A stretch of DNA of 64,000 nucleotides, from the NCBI RefSeq assembly GCF_051172195.1, contig NZ_JBPJAQ010000003.1, forward strand, positions 1 through 64,000. The letters run 5' to 3'. This document shows, piece after piece, positions 43,397 to 51,845 of the stretch; position 1 is the first letter of the stretch, and every line of letters starts with the position of its first letter. The position numbers and the translations under genes are program-made. The DNA is from Paludibaculum fermentans_A. GTDB lineage: Bacteria > Acidobacteriota > Terriglobia > Bryobacterales > Bryobacteraceae. The notes beneath the pieces are model-generated. The model did no database searches. It was not told the origin of the DNA and saw only the letters and a list, made by a program, of their open reading frames with translations.

Positions 43397-44416
43397 CTAC
43401 TGCACAATCTGCTTGACGACCCGCACCGACTCGCCGGTGTCCTCCATCTCGAACAGCTTCCCCCGAGCCTGCCGGAACGGCTGGTGCAGCACCATCATCA
43501 GCTTGCCCTCAAACGACTCGAACAGCATCCCGTGGCCGCTGTCATTGCCCACCAGCACCTCGCCCTGCTTCCACGGTCCGCGCAGTTTGCCGCTGGTCGA
43601 GTACGCCAGCGTCTCCACATACAGCCCGTCCCGGTAGCTCGACCACAGCATCACCAACTTGCCCTTCTTCGTCTTATACAGGCACGGACCGTCGGTGACA
43701 AAGTTCTGCGGCTTCTCCGCCTTCTTCGCCTGCTCACTCACCCACGGAGCCTCCGACGCCTTGAACAACAGGAACGGAGCCCCCGCCTGCGCCGTCAGGT
43801 CTTTCTTCAGCGGCACCGCTTCCATCGTCCCGTCCAGCACCTGGATCCACTCGTGTGCATAGACCATATACGGCACGCCGCCCTCGACATACAGCGTGCC
43901 ATCCAGCGTCATCAGCTCCGCCGGAGGAGCCGGGCTGTTGCCCAGAGGTGCGAACGGACCTTCCGGCGAGTCCGCCACAAAGATCTGCGTCCCCCGCAGG
44001 TGCGGCTTGGCCTTCTTGCCGTTATAGATGGGCAGCTTCTCTTCATCGGCATACGGCAGCAGCTTGTTGCTGTTGTGCAGCGTAGCCATCAGGTAATACT
44101 TGCCCCGGTAGAAATGCACCTCCGGAGCCCACACCCCTTGCGCCGGATCGGCCCACAGCCCGTCAGGCACTTCAAACACCTTGTAGGGACCGTCCCAATG
44201 CAGCATGTCCTTGCTCTTATAGGTGACGACGCCCGACCGCTGCCCGCCCAACTGCCGCGCACCGGCGCCGCAATACAGGTAATAGGTCTGTGTCGCCTTG
44301 TGGGCAAGAATGAACGGGTCGTGCAGATAAAAGTCGCTAAACGGCATCCCGGTCTTCACGGGAGTCTGGGCCAGCAGCGGAGCGGCCAGCAGAAGCGCCC
44401 ACCATCCATTTGGCAT
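43397..44416 (-). CDS. Glycoside hydrolase family 43 protein, exported
   Basis: About 339 residues from ATG 44416, with GAGG 8 bases upstream and a short signal (WWALLLAAPLLAQTP). Five-bladed propeller features: FYLHDPFILAHKATQTYYLYC (general base Asp), GVWAPEVHFYRGKYYLMATLH, VEGGVPYMVYAHEW (general acid Glu) and DGPCLYKTKKGKLVMLWSS. GH43 enzymes cleave arabino- or xylo-oligosaccharides. The Asp-Asp-Glu triad appears present. Confidence 0.87.
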   Translation of the reverse strand: MPNGWWALLLAAPLLAQTPVKTGMPFSDFYLHDPFILAHKATQTYYLYCGAGARQLGGQRSGVVTYKSKDMLHWDGPYKVFEVPDGLWADPAQGVWAPEVHFYRGKYYLMATLHNSNKLLPYADEEKLPIYNGKKAKPHLRGTQIFVADSPEGPFAPLGNSPAPPAELMTLDGTLYVEGGVPYMVYAHEWIQVLDGTMEAVPLKKDLTAQAGAPFLLFKASEAPWVSEQAKKAEKPQNFVTDGPCLYKTKKGKLVMLWSSYRDGLYVETLAYSTSGKLRGPWKQGEVLVGNDSGHGMLFESFEGKLMMVLHQPFRQARGKLFEMEDTGESVRVVKQIVQ

Positions 44417-44510
44417 GCGAATATCCTCTGCCAACTAAGATATCCCAGCTCACAACCGGAGCCGTAACAACAAACGACGCCGCGACCAGCGCATTGAGCC
44501 GCGAGCGTGA

Positions 44511-46214
44511 GGGTCTGTGAAACAATCGAATTTTGATTCCCGCGGCCTGGTTGGCCCGGTTTTCGGCGATCGGCTTGATTTCGCAGGCTGCAGTTGATGG
44601 AGGTGCCCGCCCTGGCTGGCCGGCCCGGTTATACCCGTCGCAGGCGCCTGAATCGGCCACTTTCGCCGGTTATTCGTCCAGTGACTGGCGCTACGCGGCT
44701 TCTGCCTGGGGCTTCACCCGCATCCACTGCGTCACGTTGTACGCCAGGGCCACCCAGAGCGCTTCCATCCCCGCTTTCACCACGCCTCGCACCGAGAATC
44801 GCCGCCAGCCCTTCACCGCTTTGGCCCACATATGCGGAAACTCCGCTATCTCGCTCCGCTTTTTGTAAAGCTTCTTGATCTCGGGCCGCTTCATCCTCGA
44901 CAGGTATCGCTTCATCGCCGGGCTTTCCACCACACGCTCCACTTGTCGCGCCCCTCCGCCCGGACAGCATTGCTTCTGGAACTGGCACTGCCCACAGTCG
45001 CTTGCCTGTGCCGCAAACTTCTCGCGCAGCACTCCGTGATGCACCCGCTCCTGAATCACCACCAGTTGCTTGCCGGCCGGACAGATCAAGTGCTTGCCTC
45101 CTCTTCGGCCCCGAAACGCCGACGGCGCAAACTCTTTGGCGATCCTGTTACGCGCACACGCCCCAGCTTCCCTCGATCGATCTTCTTTCCATGGCGCGAT
45201 CAACTCGATCTCCCGCGCGCTGCTCATCTCCACATTGCCCCGCGTCGCATACCCGTTGTCACAGATCACCTGCGTGGGCTGCTGGCCGGTATTGTCTTTG
45301 ACCTTCTCCACCGCCGGTAGCAACGCCTGTGTGTCGTTGGCTTCCGTGCTCACCCCGATCCCTATAATCATCCGCGACTTCGGTTCCGTGCTCACTTGCA
45401 CGTTGTAGCTCGGCGCCCAACTCCCATCGGCATGTTTCATCTTGCGGGCATCCGGTTCGCTGTCGCTGACCCGGATTTCCTTCCGGTTTCGCGGAGTCTC
45501 ATCCGCCTCCAACTTCTTCAGTTTCTCCAGCGCCGCCTCCCGCCTCCGATCCGCCCCTTCTCCCTCTTCGCTCGCCCGGCGGTCCAGCTCCCGCATCACT
45601 TTCCGTGCCTGTTTCAGCCGCTGTTGCAGCGTCTTGCGCCGATGCAGCGACGACCGCCCGGCCACTGCCTTCACCTTGGTCCCGTCGTGCAGCATGGTCT
45701 GGAAGTCCACCACCCCAGCCGTTTCCAGCATCGCCAGAAACTGAGCAAAGAGCCCTTCCACTCCCTCTCCGTTCCCAACCCGGAAATCCGACAAGGTGTG
45801 GTGATTGATGACCTGGGTGCCCGCCAGCCACCGCATTCCTGGCTCGTGCGCCATCATCCGCTCAATGGCCCGCGCCGAGGCGACACCCAGGCTGTAGCTG
45901 TAGATCCACAGGCTGGCCAGCAAACGTGGCGGCCAACACGCGCGTCCCGCAGTTTGTTCGCGCGATTTGAGGTTCGTCTCAAACGCACTGAAATCGAACC
46001 GTCCGCTCACCGCCCAAATCACCCGCGCCGCGTGGTTCTGGGGGATGAGCCCTTCGATGTCCAGTGGTTCCAACCGCATCTGCGCCCGGTCGATGGGGAG
46101 GTACTTGATCTTGCCAAGCAGTTCAGTCGCCTGTTCCACGAATCCAGAGTAAAACCAGTCCCAAACATTTGTGCATAGAAATGTTTGGGGAGGCTTGGAT
46201 TTTTTCACAGACCC
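44511..46214. mobile_element. Complete IS1182-family insertion sequence, 1704 bp
   Basis: Terminal inverted repeats: left GGGTCTGTGAAACAATC from 44511, right copy ends at 46214 and reads GGGTCTGTGAAAAAATC on the other strand, about 18 of 20 matching. The four bases GTGA lie outside both ends (44507-44510 and 46215-46218), a likely target duplication. The element carries one transposase gene and no passengers. It lies between the GH43 start and a peroxiredoxin gene. Confidence 0.88.
44691..46139 (-). CDS. IS1182-family transposase
   Basis: About 482 residues from GTG 46139, inside the IS ends. MRLEPLDIEGLIPQNHAARVIWAV begins the typical IS1182 core; DGTKVKAVAG (DDE Asp), CDNGYATRGNV (second Asp) and the C-terminal zinc-like Cys group (CGQCQFQKQCCPGG) fit the family. 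The gene appears intact, so the IS may be active. Confidence 0.9.
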   Translation of the reverse strand: MEQATELLGKIKYLPIDRAQMRLEPLDIEGLIPQNHAARVIWAVSGRFDFSAFETNLKSREQTAGRACWPPRLLASLWIYSYSLGVASARAIERMMAHEPGMRWLAGTQVINHHTLSDFRVGNGEGVEGLFAQFLAMLETAGVVDFQTMLHDGTKVKAVAGRSSLHRRKTLQQRLKQARKVMRELDRRASEEGEGADRRREAALEKLKKLEADETPRNRKEIRVSDSEPDARKMKHADGSWAPSYNVQVSTEPKSRMIIGIGVSTEANDTQALLPAVEKVKDNTGQQPTQVICDNGYATRGNVEMSSAREIELIAPWKEDRSREAGACARNRIAKEFAPSAFRGRRGGKHLICPAGKQLVVIQERVHHGVLREKFAAQASDCGQCQFQKQCCPGGGARQVERVVESPAMKRYLSRMKRPEIKKLYKKRSEIAEFPHMWAKAVKGWRRFSVRGVVKAGMEALWVALAYNVTQWMRVKPQAEAA

Positions 46215-46291
46215 GTGAGCGAGCGGGCAACCCCCCGAAAGCCCGCACCAACAAGCAACCGAGCCCCATAAACCCCACCCCAAAAACCAAA

Positions 46292-46320
46292 GCGGCCGGG
46301 AACCTTCTCCCCCCGGCCGC
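46292..46320 (-). terminator. Rho-independent terminator after the peroxiredoxin gene
   Basis: On the minus strand a 9-bp stem GCGGCCGGG/CCCGGCCGC (46320-46312 and 46300-46292) is followed at once by a T-rich stretch (TTTGGTTTTTGG). It lies 26 bases beyond the peroxiredoxin stop (46346). Confidence 0.7.
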
Positions 46321-46345
46321 CAACGAATCCCAAAAACAGCCGCGT

Positions 46346-46858
46346 CTACTTCACTTCCGCCAAAGCCGCCAAAACCTCTTCGCTATGCTTAGCCGGGCTC
46401 ACACCCGTCCAAACCTTCGCGATCTTCCCCTTCGGATCAATCAGAAACGTATTCCGCGACGCCATCCCGCGCTGGTTCAACGAACCGTACTCCTCCACCA
46501 CCTTCTTATCCGCATCCGCCAGCAGCTTAAACGTCAGGCTCTCCTTGGTGCAGAACTCCTTGTGGCTATCCACCGAATCGACACTAACCCCCAAAATCGC
46601 GGCATTCTTAGCCTCATACTTGGCCAGATCCCGCTGGAAGTTATGCGCCTCGATGGTGCATCCCTGTGTCATGTCTTTCGGGTAGAAATACAGCACCACC
46701 CACTTCCCGCGCAGCGCCTTCAAGGCCACATTCGTGCCCTCCTGGGAAGGCAGCGAAAACTCCGGAGCCTGCTGGCCCGTCTGCGGCATTTCCGCGCAAT
46801 AAGCGGCAGCGCCCATAATCACGGCCGCAAAAGTAGCAATTAACCAGTTATGTTTCAT
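46346..46858 (-). CDS. Secreted Bcp/AhpC-type peroxiredoxin
   Basis: 170 residues from ATG 46858. Signal peptide (IATFAAVIMGAAAYCA) then APEFSLPSQEGTNVALKAL and FYPKDMTQGCTIEAHNFQ, in which the Cys is peroxidatic. It reduces peroxides outside the cytoplasm. Bcp proteins are normally cytoplasmic; exported versions occur in acidobacteria and bacteroidetes. A terminator follows. Confidence 0.9.
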   Translation of the reverse strand: MKHNWLIATFAAVIMGAAAYCAEMPQTGQQAPEFSLPSQEGTNVALKALRGKWVVLYFYPKDMTQGCTIEAHNFQRDLAKYEAKNAAILGVSVDSVDSHKEFCTKESLTFKLLADADKKVVEEYGSLNQRGMASRNTFLIDPKGKIAKVWTGVSPAKHSEEVLAALAEVK

Positions 46859-46926
46859 GCGTCCAGGTCCCTCTAGTCCTGACCACAGGATATCGCGCCA
46901 AAACCTGCTCCGCGTCCGCCCGCCCC

Positions 46927-49641
46927 TCACTCTCCGCGCAGCGTACTCGCCGGATCCAGCGCCGCCGCCCGCCTGGCCGGTACATAGCTCGCCACAAATG
47001 CAATCAGCCCCAGCAGCAGGCTCGCCCCGGCCAGCGAAACCAGGTCCTGCGCCGGCAGCCCGTACAGCATCGACGCCGCGGCCTGCCCGGCCCACACCGA
47101 AAGCAGCAGGCCCACCGGCAGCCCGATCGCCAGCATCAGCAAAGCCTCCCGCAGCACCAACCGGATCACCTGGACCCGGTTCGCGCCCAGCGCAATCCGC
47201 ACCCCAATTTCGCTCCGCCGCCGCGCCACCATATACGCGATCACGCCATACAGGCCCAGTGTCGCCAGCAATGCCGCCAGGAACCCGAACGCGCCGGACA
47301 ACAACGCCAGCAGCTTCTCGCGCAGCAGCGACTCCTCCAACTGCCTCGACAGCGGCCGGCATTCGACCCCCATCGCCGCATTCATCGAGACCACCGCCGC
47401 CTGCGCCGCGCCCATCACGCGCCCCACCGGCCCCGTCACCCGCAACAGGAACGTGGCGTTGCCGCCGGGCCGCGCATTCTGCGCGATCGGAAAGTACGCA
47501 ATCGGCCGGAACTCCTCTTTCAACGACTCGTACTTGGTGTTCGCCGCGAGCCCCACGATCTCGAACACCGGTTCCGCCTGACCCGCACCCGCGGCCATGT
47601 GGAAGGTCCGCCCCACCGGATTCGCGCCGCCAAACAGCCGCTTCGCGAAGACCTCGTTCACAATCGCCACCTTCGGCGCCGTCAGCGTGTCTTGCTCGTT
47701 GAAATCCCGGCCCGCCGCCAGCCGCGTGCCCAACGTTCGGAAATACCCGGGACTCACCCGGTTGAAAAAGGCCGTGCGCCCGCCTCCCGCCACCGCCGCA
47801 TTCTGGACACCCACCAGGTTGTCCCAGGTGCCGCCGCCCAGCGGAATCATGTCCACATGCGCCGCCGACAACACGCCCGGCACGCCCGCCAGCCGGTTCG
47901 ACAACTCCTTCGCAATCGACGCCCGCCGCTCCAGCGGATAGTGCGCCCGGCTGTAATCCACGAAGACAGCCAGGATCCCCTGCGACTGGAAGCCCGTATC
48001 GACCGTCATCAGATTGTGCAGGCTTCGCACAAACAGCAGCGCCCCCACCAGCAGCACCAGCGACAACGCCACCTGGGCCGCCAGCAGTGCCCGGCGCAGC
48101 GCGAACTGCTCCCGGCCCGCCGTCGCCCCCCGAGCCCCTCCGCCGCGCATCGCCGACGCCGGAGCCAGGCGCGTCCCCCGCCACGCCGGCAGCAATCCGA
48201 ACAACACACACGTGATCAGCGACAGCATCGCCGCAAACGACAGCACCTGCCAGTCCAGCGCCACATCCACAAACACCGGATTGCCCGCTGTGCTCAGGAA
48301 ACTAATCAGCCCGCGGCTCAGCCCCAGCGCCAGCCCGGCGCCCAGCATGGCACCTGACATGGCCAGCAGCAGGCTCTCCGCCAGCAGTTGCCGGATCAGC
48401 CTCCACCGCGAAGCCCCAATCGCCAGCCGCACAGCGATCTCCTGCGCCCGCACCGTCGCCCGCGCCAGCAGCAGGTTCGCCAGGTTCGCGCAGGCAATCA
48501 ACAACACCAGCCCCGTGGCCGCCATCAGCAGCCACAACGGGCGTTCATACTCGGCGCGCAGTCCCGACGTGCCCTTCTCCGCCGCCACCGCCGTCAGTCG
48601 ATTCGCCAGGAAGCGCTTCGCCAGTTCAGTCTGGTAGCCCGTCGGCAGCGACGCCCGCATCACCTCCGCAGAGAGCGCGCGCAGGTGCGCATCGGCCTTC
48701 TGCACTGTCCAGCCCGGCTTCAACCGGCCCATCGCCGACATCCACCAGGCGGCCAAATCCGGAGCGCGCCCCCGTCCATCCTCCGACATCACCTGGTCCT
48801 CACACAGCGGCACGGCCACGTCATACCGCCGGCCCACCTCCACGCCGAAGAACGCGGGCGGCGTCACGCCAATCACCGGCACCGCATGTCCGTCCAGCCG
48901 TACACTCCGGCCCAGCACCCCCGCGTCGCCGCCCAACTCCCGCTGCCAGAATGCATAGCTCACCACCGCCCCCGCCGGGCAGGCCGCGCTGTCGTCCTCC
49001 GCCGTGAACGTACGCCCCAGCATCGCGTCCACGCCCAACAGCCGGAAGAAGTTGCCGCTCACAAAGAGCCCTTCCGCCATGCGCGGCTCCCCGCCGTCGG
49101 CCAGGTTAAACCGGGCCGCGCTCCACCCCAGCATTTCGGAAAACGCCTGTTGCCGGCCTCGGATCTCTGACCACACCGTATGGGTCATCACCGCGTCGCG
49201 AGTCGGCCACCACCCCGCGCGCGTCGCCCCCTCCTGGAATCCAATCGTCACCAGTTGCTCCGGCTGCTGCACCGGCAGCGTCTTTAACCGGATCGCATTC
49301 ACCAGTTGGAAAATCGCCGTATTCGCGCCGATCCCCAGCGCCAGCGAGAGAATCGCCACCGCCGCAAATCCGGGATTCCGCCTCAACTGCCGCAAGCCGA
49401 ACACCACATCGGCGCGCGTTTCATCCAGCCATCCGGCCACATTCATAGCCCGGGTCCTCTCCTTCTGCAGGGTGTAATTGCCCAGCCGCCGCCGCGCTTC
49501 GCGCATCGCCTCGCGCTCGGGCCAACCAGCCTCTGTCAGCCGGTCCACCGTCTCGGCCAGGTGATACTGCAGCTCTCGTTCCAACTCGTCATCGAGCCGT
49601 TCCGGTCGAAACACATTGCGCCAACGCCGGTACCAGGACAT
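46927..49641 (-). CDS. ADOP-type duplicated MacB/FtsX permease
   Basis: 904 residues. N-terminal helical segment (LDDELERELQYHLAETVDRLTEAG) then two FtsX/MacB_PCD modules: first helix AAVAILSLALGIGANTAIFQLV, VRLAIGASRWRLIRQLLAESL, and the C-terminal IGVRIALGANRVQVIRLVLREAL. It is the second pair of this kind in the window with the same gene order (PadR 16 bases upstream). No ATPase is adjacent. Confidence 0.9.
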   Translation of the reverse strand: MSWYRRWRNVFRPERLDDELERELQYHLAETVDRLTEAGWPEREAMREARRRLGNYTLQKERTRAMNVAGWLDETRADVVFGLRQLRRNPGFAAVAILSLALGIGANTAIFQLVNAIRLKTLPVQQPEQLVTIGFQEGATRAGWWPTRDAVMTHTVWSEIRGRQQAFSEMLGWSAARFNLADGGEPRMAEGLFVSGNFFRLLGVDAMLGRTFTAEDDSAACPAGAVVSYAFWQRELGGDAGVLGRSVRLDGHAVPVIGVTPPAFFGVEVGRRYDVAVPLCEDQVMSEDGRGRAPDLAAWWMSAMGRLKPGWTVQKADAHLRALSAEVMRASLPTGYQTELAKRFLANRLTAVAAEKGTSGLRAEYERPLWLLMAATGLVLLIACANLANLLLARATVRAQEIAVRLAIGASRWRLIRQLLAESLLLAMSGAMLGAGLALGLSRGLISFLSTAGNPVFVDVALDWQVLSFAAMLSLITCVLFGLLPAWRGTRLAPASAMRGGGARGATAGREQFALRRALLAAQVALSLVLLVGALLFVRSLHNLMTVDTGFQSQGILAVFVDYSRAHYPLERRASIAKELSNRLAGVPGVLSAAHVDMIPLGGGTWDNLVGVQNAAVAGGGRTAFFNRVSPGYFRTLGTRLAAGRDFNEQDTLTAPKVAIVNEVFAKRLFGGANPVGRTFHMAAGAGQAEPVFEIVGLAANTKYESLKEEFRPIAYFPIAQNARPGGNATFLLRVTGPVGRVMGAAQAAVVSMNAAMGVECRPLSRQLEESLLREKLLALLSGAFGFLAALLATLGLYGVIAYMVARRRSEIGVRIALGANRVQVIRLVLREALLMLAIGLPVGLLLSVWAGQAAASMLYGLPAQDLVSLAGASLLLGLIAFVASYVPARRAAALDPASTLRGE

Positions 49642-49657
49642 CTCCGGGCCTCCAGAT

Positions 49658-49993
49658 TCACGAGTACCGCAGCACGCGAGTGACGCCCCGCGTCAAGCGA
49701 TCCCAGGTGGCCTCTTCATCGGCCAGTTGTTGCTGCCCGCGAGCGGTAATCGAGTAGAACTTGGCGCTCCGGCCCTTGTTGGTCACCAGCCACTCCGCCG
49801 TGATCCAACCGTCCTGCTCCATGCGATGCAGCGCGGGGTAGAGCGAACCCTCCTCCACCTGCAGCAGCTCATCCGAGACCGTGTGGATGTGCTCGCACAA
49901 ACCATATCCATGCAGCGCCCCGCGCGATGCGAGCGTGCGCAGCACCAGCAGCGTCAGGGTGCCCTGCAGTTTATCGTTCCGGCTCTTTGGCAT
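49658..49993 (-). CDS. PadR-family transcriptional regulator
   Basis: 111 residues: LQGTLTLLVLRTLASRGALHGYGL and EEGSLYPALHRMEQDGWI, the PadR winged-helix motif. 16 bases separate it from the permease gene, so they form an operon. Upstream lies an AACTAGCTAGGT sequence with a CTAGCTAG palindrome, a likely operator. Confidence 0.92.
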   Translation of the reverse strand: MPKSRNDKLQGTLTLLVLRTLASRGALHGYGLCEHIHTVSDELLQVEEGSLYPALHRMEQDGWITAEWLVTNKGRSAKFYSITARGQQQLADEEATWDRLTRGVTRVLRYS

Positions 49994-50011
49994 AACTAGC
50001 TAGGTATAATT
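49994..50011 (-). promoter_or_regulatory. Palindromic operator/-10 region of the second PadR gene
   Basis: CTAGCTAG (49996-50003) is a perfect palindrome just upstream of the PadR ATG (49993). A TTATACC-like -10 sits beside it on the minus strand. It probably lets PadR control its own operon. Confidence 0.45.
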
Positions 50012-50151
50012 TAGAGGCTGGAAGGCAGCCTGTCAATTGAGAACTGGCGTCCGCCGCACTGTTTACAGAACGCACCCGCCCCCTCCGTCGAACCGGCCGA
50101 AACGCCCCGCGAGCGGAACACCGGTCCCACACAGTCCCCAACCCATCCAAT

Positions 50152-50345
50152 CCGCCTCCCCCACCATTACCCCCGGCGGAGCCATCGGCGAAGCCGGGGG
50201 CCCGCCGCAACCCAGCAGCATCCCGACAAACTCAAATACCGTCGCAATCGAACGAACGAGCCCCGACCGAGCCAAGCCCCCCGATCAACCCGAGCCGCCT
50301 CCCCCAGCATTACCCCCGGCGAAGCCGGGGGCCCGCCGCAACCCG
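50152..50345. repeat. Two copies of the ~131-bp hairpin repeat upstream of the DUF3142 gene
   Basis: Copies starting near 50152 and 50294 share the block CGCCTCCCCCAGCATTACC, the hairpin CCCCCGGCGAAGCCGGGGG and the trailing CCCGCCGCAAC with the array at 53.8-54.7 kb. The first is interrupted by a partial duplication of the hairpin. There is a 142-bp offset. Confidence 0.8.
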
Positions 50346-50453
50346 CCACGCTCTCCCTCAACTCCTATTACCTCGCATTTCTGCAAAAATCGAGCAGCCG
50401 ACCGTCAAACTCCGAACGTATTTGCTACGCTGATCATCGGAGTCATTCCGTTC

Positions 50454-51845
50454 GTGCGCTCAGCCGTCTTGGTTCTTCTATTCCTGGCGTCATTCCCTCA
50501 ATCCGCCTGCCGTTCTGTCCACCAGCCCCCACCCACCACTTGGACCACCGGTTTCTGGTTCTGGGGAGGCAGCGACCTCGATCCCACCTACTCCGGCAAA
50601 TCGCTGGACGTCCTCTTCGTCCAGGTGGGCAGCATCACCTCCGACGATTACCCCCGCCCCGGAGCCGCGCGAGCAGTGCGCTGGTACACCTACGGCGATC
50701 TGCCCGAGGAACTCCCGCAGGCCCGCGACTATTGGTTGGTCTACCGCTATGAAAAGCCAGGCGTGCCTGGCCTGCCTGCCGCCGCCCAACTCGTCGAAGC
50801 TCTGGCCAGCCTTCAGGCGGAAGCACGCCGGCGGAACCTGCACGTCGTAGGCGTCCAACTGGACATCGACAGCCCCACCTCCGCCCTGCCCCAATACGCC
50901 AATTTCCTGGCCGAGGTCCGCAAAGGACTGCCGCCCGGCTTCGAAATCTCCATCACCGCCCTGCTCGACTGGTTCCGCTCCGGCACTGCCATCGCAGGTG
51001 TCATCGAACAGGTGGACGAATTCGTCCCTCAGTTCTACGACCTCGGCGAACTCGGCTACCGGAACAGGCAGGCTGCCATCGCCGCCCGCATCGACCCCCA
51101 GCGGTGGGACCCCGTCTTCAACCGCTTCCATAAACGCTTCCGCATCGGCATCTCGACCTTCGGCCGGACGCGCCTCCTCCACAACCCTGTCCCCGAGCAA
51201 ACCGGTAATTACCGCGTCGAGTTCTATGGCGACCTCCAGCCCCTCGACCTCGCCACCAATCCCGCCTTCGAACTCCACGCCGAACGCAACCAGGCGGACG
51301 AGACTATCCTCAACTATCGGGCCACCCGGAAGCTCCGCCTCGGCCACAACGACCTCGAGCCCGGCGAGACCTTTCAGTTCATCCTCTGCACGCCCGATGC
51401 CCTCCGCGCCGCCCTCCGCGGAGCACACCAGATCAAGGGCTACAACGCCGGAGTCGTTTTCTTCCGCTGGCCCTCGGAAGACGAAACCTGGGCCCTGCAG
51501 CCCGACGAAGTCCTGGACACGGTGAACGAACTGGGCGCCGCCGGCAAAACACACGCCGCCCGCCCGCCCCGCGTCCATGTCGTTCCTGGAGGCTGCGCCG
51601 TCGTCAAGTGCGTGGATCTCTACCTCGAAAGTCCAGGCCCGCTTGCCCCACGCGAGGTGCGCTACCGCATCCACGCCTCCACCCCGCTGGATTACTTTCT
51701 ACCCCAGCCGAACATACCTGCCCGCCTCGCCGGATCCTCCGACGTCGCGGTCGCACTCCCGCCCTACTGCGGGCGTGGGCGCCTGTACCTCGGCCGCGCC
51801 GTCAGCTCGCAACAGGCCGAATACTCCGTGGAGGTGGAACCGTGA
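50454..51845 (+). CDS. DUF3142-containing exported protein
   Basis: About 463 residues from GTG 50454 (GGAG upstream). Its start is a hydrophobic, Cys-ending leader (VLVLLFLASFPQSAC), so it may be a lipoprotein, though the lipobox is weak. VQLDIDSPTSALPQYANFLAEVR and ISITALLDWFRSG with DEFVPQFYDL are characteristic of DUF3142. This TIM-barrel-like domain has no known function. The stop overlaps the next gene's GTG by 4 bases. Confidence 0.78.
   Translation: MRSAVLVLLFLASFPQSACRSVHQPPPTTWTTGFWFWGGSDLDPTYSGKSLDVLFVQVGSITSDDYPRPGAARAVRWYTYGDLPEELPQARDYWLVYRYEKPGVPGLPAAAQLVEALASLQAEARRRNLHVVGVQLDIDSPTSALPQYANFLAEVRKGLPPGFEISITALLDWFRSGTAIAGVIEQVDEFVPQFYDLGELGYRNRQAAIAARIDPQRWDPVFNRFHKRFRIGISTFGRTRLLHNPVPEQTGNYRVEFYGDLQPLDLATNPAFELHAERNQADETILNYRATRKLRLGHNDLEPGETFQFILCTPDALRAALRGAHQIKGYNAGVVFFRWPSEDETWALQPDEVLDTVNELGAAGKTHAARPPRVHVVPGGCAVVKCVDLYLESPGPLAPREVRYRIHASTPLDYFLPQPNIPARLAGSSDVAVALPPYCGRGRLYLGRAVSSQQAEYSVEVEP

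Noticed and set aside
46346..48211. Continuous 621-codon frame joining permease antisense to the peroxiredoxin
   Set aside because: Only the last 170 codons match a peroxiredoxin; the rest is a Gly-rich shadow of the permease in another frame.
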